NCBI GenBank assembly: GCA_013002925.1
Contig: JABDLQ010000434.1
Coordinates: 1-5,149 of the forward strand
DNA: 5,149 bases
Reading direction: 5' to 3'
From: Gammaproteobacteria bacterium
Lineage (GTDB): Bacteria > Pseudomonadota > Gammaproteobacteria > Steroidobacterales > SZUA-146
Part shown: positions 1 to 5,149 of the stretch, piece by piece
Position numbering within the stretch: the stretch's first letter is position 1
Layout of the letters: each line of letters begins with the position of its first letter
Program-made: the position numbers and the translations under genes
The notes under the pieces: generated by a model
What the model was told of the DNA's origin: nothing
Database searches by the model: none
The model's input: the letters and a program-made list of their open reading frames with translations, nothing else

Positions 1-1698
1 CCTGCCGTTAATGGGATTGCTAAATGGTACCGGGCCGAACGGATTGGTCATCTCGATGTCATCCGGATTACCGAGGTCCCATGACAGATGGTCAGTATCT
101 GCAAATACATGACACAAGGCACATGCTGAATCTCCCGTACTGGAGGTCAGGGCGGCATCATACAGAAATTTCCTGCCGGTAATAATTGAGGGGGGTTCCG
201 GGTTATACATTTTTACATGGGCAATTTCCGATTCGCTCGCAAGATCGATGACGGAAATTCCATTGTCGAACCGGGTCAGCACATAGGCCTGGTTTCTGGG
301 TTCATCCAGCACGATGCCGGTGGGGCCGCCACCGCTGACGGTAATATGCGTTTGCGCCGCCGGTTGGAACGTGTCAGTTCCGATCGTTACTGCCGGGATG
401 ACGGCGATCTTGTTTGAACCCATGGCCACCATGTAAAGATTGGCACCATCACGGCTTATGGCAATTTCCAGAGGCAATGCCAGGCTGAGCTCGCGTTCGG
501 CCGCGGTACCGGTGCTCCTGCTGCGGTCAATATGTGGATTGAGCGACTGGGTCATCACACTGCCATCATTGCGCAACAGGCTCAAACGACTGTCGACAAA
601 ATTCCCGCGCAGAGTGCTTGCATTGTTCCCTGGCCCTTCAAAGCGCACGTGATTCCGTGCTTCCGTATTGCTAACAAAGACATCCCCGGAAACCGGGCTC
701 ACGACCATGTTATACAGCGTCGTACCAACACCCGCCCACTCGTTCACCTGCCGTGGCACTTCGCCCATCGTGTCGATTTCAAACACATCGAGGTCCGGCA
801 AATTCAGATTGGCCTGTTGATCAAAATGACGGCCCGCTTCATCTACCCAATTGCTCCCGTTGAATTTCAGAATGTAGGCAGACTCAGGTGCAGTAATACC
901 CTCGATATTGGCAAATGGCGGGGCTTTATTCAGCGTCGGGATCGCACGCACTACCGTCGTCTGATTGCCCGAGTTGAACACCGCCGCGTAGACCCGTGAT
1001 CCATCAGCGTTACTTGCCAGCGCCCGGGGCGTGTCACCGAACAGTGTCAACGTGACCAGTGGTTCACCGCCAGGACCGGCTCCCGGGTTATCGCGTGAAA
1101 AAACCACCACATCGGCTCGCCCTAATCCAGGCGTCGTCAACTGCGGTTCGATACTGGTATTTTGTCCGCGGTGCGCGGTCGTAATAAACGCGCGGCTCAT
1201 CCCCGGACCTGCAAATACTATATCGCGTGGCTCGTCTCCAACCAGCAATGTCCTGATCACCCGGTAGGGCGACTGCGCTACACTGACAACGCTGACACTG
1301 TCCGACAGATGATTGACCACCCACACCTGATCACCGCTGACCGCTACGGCGACCGGCTCAAGTCCAACCGGAACGGACTGCACGTGATGCAGCGTGGCGC
1401 CGATGATTGAAAAAACCTCAAGACGGTTGTCTGGCGTGTTGACTGCGTACAACTGGCGGCCATCCTCACTCAATGCCAATGGCCGGACCTGACCGGACTC
1501 GAACGCCACAAACGACGGTAAATTAGCCGGGGTAGCGCTGAGTGTTGCCGGCGGTGGTAAATCCGTTTTTTGCAAAATGCCGGTGAGAGTCTGGTTTTGC
1601 GGCGTGCCGGAAGCCGGTGGCGGCGTATCGCTACCCCCGCCTCCGCAGCCACCCAGAAGAATAATGCAGACACACAACCAGCAGCGCATCGTTATCAT
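1..1698 (-). CDS. Exported lipoprotein: YVTN/YncE-like beta-propeller fused to a cytochrome c (CxxCH) segment, C-terminus beyond window
   Basis: The frame stays open from ATG at 1698 to the left edge, giving 566 codons without a stop, so the 3' end lies outside the window. The N-terminus (MITMRC, then a hydrophobic stretch ending LLGG-C18) reads as a lipoprotein signal peptide with lipobox Cys18, followed by a Gly-rich and Pro-rich linker to about residue 60. Residues 65-490 hold repeated beta-propeller blades with the 'DG..LYA.N...N.L.V' pattern, for example LALSEDGRQLYAVN (74-87), QVWVVNHLSDSVSVV (124-138), GANLYMVAMGSNKIAVI (418-434) and NQAYVLTRFDNGISVID (469-485). At residues 526-530 CALCH is a covalent heme c site, preceded by GRKFLYDAALTSSTGDSA and followed by WDLGNPDD, a context seen in diheme MauG/cytochrome c peroxidase-like domains attached to propellers. 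Inference: an envelope-anchored, heme-carrying propeller protein, possibly an oxidoreductase; substrate unknown. A further heme motif is expected past the edge. ATG 1689 (Met4) is an alternative start; neither start has a clear Shine-Dalgarno. It is divergent from the isomerase gene. Confidence 0.85.
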   Translation of the reverse strand, partial: MITMRCWLCVCIILLGGCGGGGSDTPPPASGTPQNQTLTGILQKTDLPPPATLSATPANLPSFVAFESGQVRPLALSEDGRQLYAVNTPDNRLEVFSIIGATLHHVQSVPVGLEPVAVAVSGDQVWVVNHLSDSVSVVSVAQSPYRVIRTLLVGDEPRDIVFAGPGMSRAFITTAHRGQNTSIEPQLTTPGLGRADVVVFSRDNPGAGPGGEPLVTLTLFGDTPRALASNADGSRVYAAVFNSGNQTTVVRAIPTLNKAPPFANIEGITAPESAYILKFNGSNWVDEAGRHFDQQANLNLPDLDVFEIDTMGEVPRQVNEWAGVGTTLYNMVVSPVSGDVFVSNTEARNHVRFEGPGNNASTLRGNFVDSRLSLLRNDGSVMTQSLNPHIDRSRSTGTAAERELSLALPLEIAISRDGANLYMVAMGSNKIAVIPAVTIGTDTFQPAAQTHITVSGGGPTGIVLDEPRNQAYVLTRFDNGISVIDLASESEIAHVKMYNPEPPSIITGRKFLYDAALTSSTGDSACALCHVFADTDHLSWDLGNPDDIEMTNPFGPVPFSNPINGR

Positions 1699-1736
1699 GG
1701 CACTTGCCCGTTCGACACCTGTGCTGCCCGAAAAAA

Positions 1737-1748
1737 TCTGCATGCAGA
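1737..1748. repeat. Perfect 12-bp palindrome in the leader of the lipoprotein gene
   Basis: TCTGCATGCAGA equals its own reverse complement. It sits immediately downstream of the candidate -10 box of the minus-strand promoter, where the transcript should start, and is followed on the minus strand by a run of six T. A dimeric repressor operator is one reading. A short hairpin (4-bp stem, CATG loop) plus U-run in the nascent leader is another. Neither is proven. Confidence 0.4.
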
Positions 1749-1749
1749 C

Positions 1750-1779
1750 AGTGTAGCGCTCAACACCATGGGGTGTCGA
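1750..1779 (-). promoter_or_regulatory. Candidate sigma-70 promoter for the propeller-cytochrome lipoprotein gene
   Basis: Reading the minus strand, TCGACA (1779-1774, five of six matches to TTGACA) lies 18 bp from TACACT (1755-1750, four of six matches to TATAAT). The start codon follows about 50 bp downstream. The fit is reasonable but only by eye, and such matches arise by chance in intergenic DNA. Confidence 0.35.
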
Positions 1780-1969
1780 TCCACTGTCGGGCAACGCGCC
1801 CGCTTTGGTTTGTTACCGGTTGCGATTGGCGCGACGCCCGGCACCTGCGCAGTCTCTATGCCCTCGAGGTGCCGTGTTGTCACCTGTATTCGCTGAAGTT
1901 CTGGATAAGAGGCGGTTGTGTGGAGTACACTGCAAGCCTCTCAAACGAACCTCAACGTTGTCGACAAAA

Positions 1970-1974
1970 AAGGA
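1970..1974 (+). promoter_or_regulatory. Ribosome binding site that fixes the TTG start of the isomerase
   Basis: AAGGA lies 9 nt before TTG 1984-1986. The frame could be extended upstream to GTG 1918, adding 22 residues. That extension has no ribosome binding site, and its residues do not belong to the cyclophilin fold, whereas the TTG start gives MKKATINTNRG, the normal first beta strand. Confidence 0.7.
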
Positions 1975-1983
1975 ATCTATTAC

Positions 1984-2415
1984 TTGAAAAAAGCAACCAT
2001 TAACACCAACCGTGGCACCATTTCTTTGGAGTTGTACGATGAACAAGCCCCCAATACCGTGGCAAACTTCGAGAAACTAATCAATGACGGCTTTTATGAC
2101 GGATTAAAATTCCACCGCGTCATTCCAAACTTCATGGTTCAGACCGGCTGCCCTCTTGGCACCGGCACCGGTGGTCCAGGCTACGAGTTTGACGATGAGT
2201 GTCATCCGGATCTGCTGCATGATGGACCAGGCATTCTGTCGATGGCAAACGCCGGCCCTGACACTAACGGATCACAATTTTTTATCACTCACGTCCCCTG
2301 CCACCATCTGGATGGCAAGCATACTGTTTTTGGCCGGGTGCTCGATGGTCAGGATGTTGTCGATGCGATTAAACAGGACGATGTCATGGAAACTGTGACG
2401 GTGAAGGATGCGTGA
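1984..2415 (+). CDS. Cyclophilin-type peptidyl-prolyl cis-trans isomerase (PPIase), cytoplasmic
   Basis: The 143-residue product is a single cyclophilin domain with no signal peptide, so it should act in the cytoplasm, catalysing cis-trans isomerisation of Xaa-Pro bonds in folding proteins. Diagnostic blocks are visible in order: APNTVANF (22-29), FHRVIPNFMVQTG (43-55) with catalytic Arg45 and the Phe50/Met51/Gln53 pocket residues, GTGTGGPGYEF (59-69), ANAGPDTNGSQFFIT (88-102) with Gln98 and Phe100, and HLDGKHTVFGRV (108-119) with His113. These correspond to Arg55, Phe60, Met61, Gln63, Gln111, Phe113 and His126 of human cyclophilin A. The Trp121 position is His108, and many bacterial members also lack that Trp, which weakens cyclosporin binding. 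It is shorter than E. coli PpiB (164 residues) but typical of the compact bacterial type. Translation starts at TTG 1984 behind AAGGA. It appears monocistronic, with 233 bp to the next gene. Confidence 0.95.
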   Translation: MKKATINTNRGTISLELYDEQAPNTVANFEKLINDGFYDGLKFHRVIPNFMVQTGCPLGTGTGGPGYEFDDECHPDLLHDGPGILSMANAGPDTNGSQFFITHVPCHHLDGKHTVFGRVLDGQDVVDAIKQDDVMETVTVKDA

Positions 2416-2463
2416 CCGGGCCTTTGCATCAACCTGAGTAGCGTCGAAACCCACACGCTTTAA

Positions 2464-2500
2464 GCTGGCTGAGGGCTTCCGGCGCAGGCTTCCAGTTTTT
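2464..2500 (+). terminator. Weak candidate terminator after the isomerase gene
   Basis: CTGG (2465-2468) can pair with CCAG (2492-2495), which is followed directly by TTTTT (2496-2500). An inner CTG/CAG pairing (2469-2471 with 2485-2487) extends the stem across a 4-nt bulge. The stem is imperfect, and the distance of about 50 bp from the stop codon at 2415 is plausible. The interval also carries a direct repeat GGCTTCC (2474-2480 and 2488-2494), so the T-run may be coincidental. Confidence 0.3.
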
Positions 2501-2648
2501 ACGTGGGTGACTTTGTGGAAGACACTTTCGTGATAATTGATTTTACGTCGTGCAGTACCCTACGGTCGCGCCAATGCAGCCAGTTTTTGTGCACACTGTC
2601 GGCCACACTGGCGATAATCGTCCGGGAAAGTTCATAGTGGCTGTTTGG

Positions 2649-4379
2649 ATGCGGCTCCGGTATCTACTGTTAGCCACACCCTTTTTGGTGTTCGGCGCGG
2701 CGGACAGCATCAGCATCATTGCCAATGGTCTGGTGTGCGAATTTGATGCACAATGCCGGACCAACTTCTGCAGCCCAGGTCCTTCTGAGAAACAGTTTTG
2801 CACAGTCGCACCGGACCAGTGCGGAGTTCCCGGCGAAGACGGAGTGTCTTTGGAGAGCTTTTATCGGTTCGAGGGGGCGCTGTATGGCTGCGAAACAGGC
2901 CCTCATCTGCGTCGACTGGGAACCGCTGCATCATCCTGGGCAGATGACATTAAACCCGCCTGGCAGGAAGAAATAAAAGCGATTCGTGTGGCGCAAATGC
3001 GTCGCTCACTGGCTGCAGGCGACACCTTTCCAGCACTTTACAACACTCAGTATCAGTCCATGAATTTTCTCGTGCGGGCCCGCATGGAAATGGATATTGC
3101 AATACTCTCCGACCTGAGCGAAATTGCGCTCATTCCGCTGGCCTACCTGTACAACGCTGAAGCGGTTCGGCAGGACACGCCCACTCGTGCCAGCGATATC
3201 ACCACGGCTGTTACCTGGCAAGATAAATCACCCCAGTCCGCACGACTGGATAACCTGAACAACATTGTGCAATGGCATTTTTTCACCTCATACCTGATAA
3301 ATTCGATCGTAAAAATCGATTACACGCAGAGATCGGCCGCTATGAACTCGGTAGTCGATCTCTACTCAAAACTGTTCAGTTTTACCCTTTACGAGATGGT
3401 ATTTAACGCGGATAACGCATTTGGCTGGGACTTTCGGGGCTGGTCCGGGTGTCACAAGGCCGGCATCCTGGGCCATCGTGAAATCACGCAAAAAAAACGT
3501 CATCGCAAGATGGATCATCTTGCCGATGCACCCTGTAACGCCATTTTGGACTGGGATATTCAGTTGTGGGCCTCAGTACTTGAGTATGTCGCTGCCGCAG
3601 CAACAGATCCGGCCCGGGTCCATTATTTCACCGATCAGAAAAAACACAGCCAACTGAAAGATTACCTGCGCCTTGCGTTTGCAACGGTTGATACCCACCA
3701 CACCGAAACAACGGTGACAGACTTCGATGGCAACCCGACCACGGGGCTGATTTTTGATCAGGGTGCCTGGGCCACCCATCTGGATTATAAATATGCACAA
3801 AGCAACAGCGCATACCCACCATCGGACCCGGATGCACCTGGCCCCACGGATGAGATTGGTGAAGACGTCTCTCATCATATTCGCTACACATGGGTGCTAC
3901 TGAGTTTTTTCGACAACAAATCACTTCTTGGCACGGACTTTCCGGACAGCGCAGACATGTCAAAATTTGCCAGGCAACTTGCTTACACTGTGTTTACGAA
4001 AAACTTTCAGCGACCGCAATTTAACAACTTCATGGATGGCAGCAACGGTTGGTTCCGCGTGTATCCCGGACCGGGTGGAACTGTTGACAAAGGCCCTTAC
4101 GGCTCCGGAAACATAGGAATCATATATAGCGGCCTCGGTTTTTATCAGCCGTTTGTGCCGGAAATACGGAACATTCTTGATAGCGTTGCGCTTGCGTACA
4201 CACACACCAGTGGAGTGTTCGGGGATCGGGCCCGCCAGGCACTCGATACGGGTGTCTGGAAAAACTGCACATATTCGGTCGAGCAAACCCGTTGGCAACA
4301 ATGTGAACCCTATGCGGGTTACCTGGGCTTCAAAAGTTATCACGCTGAATCACTCGCGTTCAGGTCCCAAAACTATTAG
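2649..4379 (+). CDS. Secreted protein of unknown function with an N-terminal Cys-rich module and a large, probably helical domain
   Basis: I do not recognise the family. From ATG 2649 the product is 576 residues. MRLRYLLLATPFLVFGAADS is a signal peptide (Arg2/Arg4, then a hydrophobic core, cleavage near GAA|DS), so export to the periplasm or beyond is likely. Residues 28-60 form a Cys-rich knot-like module (C30, C36, C41, C51, C58), with C81 soon after. C268, C296, C540 and C552 bring the total to ten, compatible with disulfides. Residues 95-350 look mostly alpha-helical. The C-terminal part has EDVSHHIRYTWVLLSFF (405-421), FNNFMDGSNGWFR (458-470) and SGNIGIIYSGLGFY (486-499), His/Asp/Trp-rich patterns that loosely recall alpha/alpha-toroid carbohydrate-active or lyase-like proteins; this is a weak inference. 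GTG 2637 is an alternative start: GGGAAAG ends 6 nt before it, and ATG 2649 has no clear ribosome binding site. The frame extends to GTG 2550, but that would bury the signal peptide. Stop TAG 4377-4379. It is probably its own transcription unit. Confidence 0.85.
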   Translation: MRLRYLLLATPFLVFGAADSISIIANGLVCEFDAQCRTNFCSPGPSEKQFCTVAPDQCGVPGEDGVSLESFYRFEGALYGCETGPHLRRLGTAASSWADDIKPAWQEEIKAIRVAQMRRSLAAGDTFPALYNTQYQSMNFLVRARMEMDIAILSDLSEIALIPLAYLYNAEAVRQDTPTRASDITTAVTWQDKSPQSARLDNLNNIVQWHFFTSYLINSIVKIDYTQRSAAMNSVVDLYSKLFSFTLYEMVFNADNAFGWDFRGWSGCHKAGILGHREITQKKRHRKMDHLADAPCNAILDWDIQLWASVLEYVAAAATDPARVHYFTDQKKHSQLKDYLRLAFATVDTHHTETTVTDFDGNPTTGLIFDQGAWATHLDYKYAQSNSAYPPSDPDAPGPTDEIGEDVSHHIRYTWVLLSFFDNKSLLGTDFPDSADMSKFARQLAYTVFTKNFQRPQFNNFMDGSNGWFRVYPGPGGTVDKGPYGSGNIGIIYSGLGFYQPFVPEIRNILDSVALAYTHTSGVFGDRARQALDTGVWKNCTYSVEQTRWQQCEPYAGYLGFKSYHAESLAFRSQNY

Positions 4380-4383
4380 TTTT
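4369..4383. repeat. 15-bp AT-rich palindrome spanning the stop codon of the secreted protein gene
   Basis: AAAACTA (4369-4375) and TAGTTTT (4377-4383) are exact reverse complements around one central T. The site contains the TAG stop and lies where the -35 region of the downstream gene's candidate promoter would be. It could be an operator for a dimeric regulator or a poor terminator (A-rich arm, U-rich arm). Chance in AT-rich DNA is also possible. Confidence 0.3.
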
Positions 4384-4396
4384 TAGTGCTATCACC

Positions 4397-4402
4397 TATA
4401 CT
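4397..4402 (+). promoter_or_regulatory. Candidate -10 box for the 85-residue protein gene
   Basis: TATACT matches TATAAT at five of six positions, about 40 bp before the ATG at 4444. No good TTGACA-like hexamer stands 16-18 bp upstream (the DNA there is TATTAG/ATTAGT), so activator help or another sigma factor would be needed. If real, the gene is transcribed independently of its upstream neighbour. Confidence 0.35.
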
Positions 4403-4431
4403 GATAACGAACGCCTCAAATTACGCATAAC

Positions 4432-4435
4432 GGAG
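4432..4435 (+). promoter_or_regulatory. Ribosome binding site of the 85-residue protein gene
   Basis: GGAG lies 8 nt before ATG 4444, a standard spacing. It strongly supports this start and indicates the short frame is translated. Confidence 0.75.
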
Positions 4436-4443
4436 TAACAACG

Positions 4444-4701
4444 ATGGAAGTTCAAGGCGCAGCAATTTCCCTGCTCGGCAAACAGTTTGCTGTTGTTCTG
4501 GTGTCCATGGATGTTGTCACCAACAGTGGTGAAGCGGACATGGCCATTGAAGCCATGCAACCGTCGTTCGGTGGCGTGCCGGTAGTGCTGATGGCGCAAA
4601 AAGAAGATGGATCACCCGTTTACTATGGCGACCAGGACCTGGTTCAATCACTGGCCGATCTTCCAGTCGAAAAAATGCCGTGGAAAACATATACGGTGTA
4701 G
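4444..4701 (+). CDS. Small acidic conserved-looking protein of unknown function
   Basis: The product is 85 residues from an ATG with a well-placed GGAG. It has no signal peptide, no membrane helix and no Cys, and is acidic (11 Asp/Glu against 4 Lys and no Arg), so it should be a soluble cytoplasmic protein. Residues 6-22 (AAISLLGKQFAVVLVSM) form an amphipathic to hydrophobic segment, followed by a helix-like stretch (29-38, GEADMAIEAM), a beta-like strand PVVLMAQ (46-52), a turn EDGSP and a strand VYYGD (59-63), another helix (64-72), and a C-terminal PVEKMPWKTYTV. The mixed alpha/beta pattern and dense hydrophobic spacing suggest a real folded domain of about 80 residues. I cannot name its family. 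The 64-bp gap after the secreted protein gene allows co-transcription, but a candidate -10 box in the gap argues for separate expression. Confidence 0.8.
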   Translation: MEVQGAAISLLGKQFAVVLVSMDVVTNSGEADMAIEAMQPSFGGVPVVLMAQKEDGSPVYYGDQDLVQSLADLPVEKMPWKTYTV

Positions 4702-4726
4702 TACCCGTTAGAGAACGCAGCTGGAC

Positions 4727-4777
4727 AATTATTTTGTTTGCCCTGCATAAAAATCATTTACGGCAAACCAAACAATT
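4727..4777. repeat. Long imperfect inverted repeat (16-nt arms, 14 of 16 paired)
   Basis: The left arm 4727-4742 and right arm 4762-4777 pair at 14 of 16 positions, including an unbroken GTTTGCC/GGCAAAC inner stem, around a 19-nt A/T-rich loop. It begins 25 bp after the stop of the 85-residue gene. There is no T-run after it on either strand, so it is not a classical terminator. It could act as a 3' stabilising hairpin or a protein-binding site. Confidence 0.6.
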
Positions 4778-4798
4778 ACGTGGATCTGAACAATAGTG

Positions 4799-4821
4799 CC
4801 CGGCAAGCTCACGCCGGGTTT
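4799..4821 (+). terminator. GC-rich hairpin with short T-run, possible terminator
   Basis: CCCGGC (4799-4804) and GCCGGG (4813-4818) form a perfect 6-bp stem with an 8-nt loop, followed by TTTCAGCTTATT. The stem is strong but the T-tract is only three bases, so termination would be inefficient. It is the nearest terminator-like structure after the 85-residue gene, about 100 bp past its stop, and follows the 4727-4777 inverted repeat. Confidence 0.4.
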
Positions 4822-4891
4822 CAGCTTATTATGATAACCGACGTCACAGCGCATACAATCCCATTTTGCACTGAACCTTCCACAGGTCTCC

Positions 4892-4929
4892 TCGATGCGA
4901 TGAGCGCAGCAGCGCAATGACAGCATCGA
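4892..4929. repeat. Nested inverted repeat
   Basis: An outer 7-bp stem TCGATGC (4892-4898) with GCATCGA (4923-4929) encloses an inner GCGC/GCGC stem (4904-4907 with 4912-4915, AGCA loop). Two nested stems could give a stable two-part hairpin in RNA from either strand. Confidence 0.4.
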
Positions 4930-5034
4930 CGGGCACTCGACCGCGCGTTAGCGCCTGGAACCACAATTACCGGGAGACGTCACTTCATTTAGATTTACCG
5001 TAGCCAACCCCGATAACCGCTCAGCACGCCGAGT

Positions 5035-5065
5035 CTGACTGCCAATGCCAACGTTCTGGTATAAG
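5035..5065 (+). promoter_or_regulatory. Candidate extended -10 promoter facing right
   Basis: TGGTATAAG (5057-5065) is an extended -10 element (TGN before TATAAG), and CTGACT (5035-5040) matches TTGACA at four of six positions with a 19-bp spacer. A hairpin (ACGCC 5075-5079 with GGCGT 5086-5090) would fall at the start of the transcript. The only visible target is the ATG at 5147-5149 on the window edge, which has no clear ribosome binding site. Confidence 0.3.
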
Positions 5066-5111
5066 AATTGCGCAACGCCCTGATTGGCGTGGCCAGTGAT
5101 ATAGTCGCTCC

Positions 5112-5142
5112 ATTATAGTATTCTCGTATTTTCCACGAACAA
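5112..5142 (-). promoter_or_regulatory. Candidate minus-strand promoter with consensus -10 box
   Basis: On the minus strand, 5117-5112 reads TATAAT, a perfect -10. The best -35 is TTGTTC (5142-5137) with a 19-bp spacer, only three of six matches. Transcription would run into the structured gene-poor stretch, with no clear ORF to serve except the doubtful 65-codon frame starting at 4926, so a small RNA is an alternative. Confidence 0.3.
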
Positions 5143-5149
5143 CCCCATG

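Larger units (their letters stand above)
4702..5149. other. Gene-poor right end with inverted repeats; no convincing CDS
   Basis: About 450 bases carry no frame I would call with confidence. The longest frames are 60 codons plus (4738-4920, TTG start, no ribosome binding site) and 65 codons minus (4729-4926, ATG, weak upstream GAG). The minus one encodes a Cys-rich head with CMRC (24-27) and a hydrophobic tail with VQIHVIVWFAV, and is the better candidate of the two, though still doubtful. The stretch holds the inverted repeats listed separately, opposed promoter-like sites near 5035-5065 (plus) and 5112-5142 (minus), and a final ATG at 5147-5149. No tRNA-like T-loop or conserved rRNA sequence is visible. 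Confidence 0.5.

Noticed and set aside
532..999. 155-codon plus-strand frame
   Set aside because: It lies wholly antisense to the propeller lipoprotein, whose minus-strand frame shows clear domain motifs. The product is rich in His and Arg with no recognisable domain.
1788..1802. CGGGC/GCCCG hairpin as a terminator
   Set aside because: It has a short stem, no adjoining T-run and no gene ending nearby on either strand.
1918..1983. N-terminal extension of the isomerase to GTG 1918
   Set aside because: There is no ribosome binding site at 1918, the extra 22 residues do not belong to the cyclophilin fold, and AAGGA is ideally placed for TTG 1984.
2550..2636. N-terminal extension of the secreted protein to GTG 2550
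   Set aside because: It would put about 30 polar residues before the signal peptide and has no ribosome binding site. A start at 2637 or 2649 places the signal at the N-terminus.
3573..4343. Minus-strand frames of 101-127 codons opposite the secreted protein gene
   Set aside because: They are shadow frames of the long plus-strand gene, with implausible composition and no ribosome binding sites.
4738..4920. 60-codon plus-strand frame
   Set aside because: It has a TTG start inside an inverted repeat, no ribosome binding site and no recognisable motif.
4702..5149. Integron attC site or gene cassette array
   Set aside because: Inverted repeats after a small gene prompted the check, but no GTTRRRY core paired with an RYYYAAC inverse core at suitable spacing was found.

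Overview
This 5.1 kb window looks like chromosomal DNA from a free-living, probably marine or environmental proteobacterium. Gene starts with Shine-Dalgarno sequences, a bacterial lipobox, a c-type heme motif in an exported protein and a bacterial-type cyclophilin support a Gram-negative bacterium. A finer placement, such as Gammaproteobacteria, is only an impression from the style of the proteins. I see no transposase, phage gene, CRISPR array, tRNA or rRNA.

Layout: (1) Positions 1-1698, minus strand: the 5' 566 codons of an exported lipoprotein with a YVTN/YncE-like beta-propeller followed by a CxxCH heme-binding segment. The reading frame is open to the left edge, so the C-terminus is missing. 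(2) Positions 1699-1983: divergent intergenic region with a candidate minus-strand promoter and a perfect 12-bp palindrome. (3) Positions 1984-2415, plus strand: a compact cytoplasmic cyclophilin-type peptidyl-prolyl isomerase with a TTG start and a good ribosome binding site. (4) Positions 2416-2648: intergenic region with a weak terminator candidate and a possible minus-strand coding remnant. (5) Positions 2649-4379, plus strand: a 576-residue secreted protein of no family I recognise, with a short Cys-rich N-terminal module and a long, apparently mostly helical domain. (6) Positions 4444-4701, plus strand: an 85-residue acidic small protein with its own candidate promoter and a strong ribosome binding site. 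(7) Positions 4702-5149: about 450 bases with no convincing gene but several inverted repeats and two opposed candidate promoters. The window ends on an ATG that may start another gene.

The genes do not form an obvious single pathway. Two of the four encode exported proteins of uncertain substrate, one is housekeeping and one is a small protein of unknown function. No complete new system is evident. The best candidates for novelty are the 576-residue secreted protein, the propeller-cytochrome lipoprotein and the structured, gene-poor right end.
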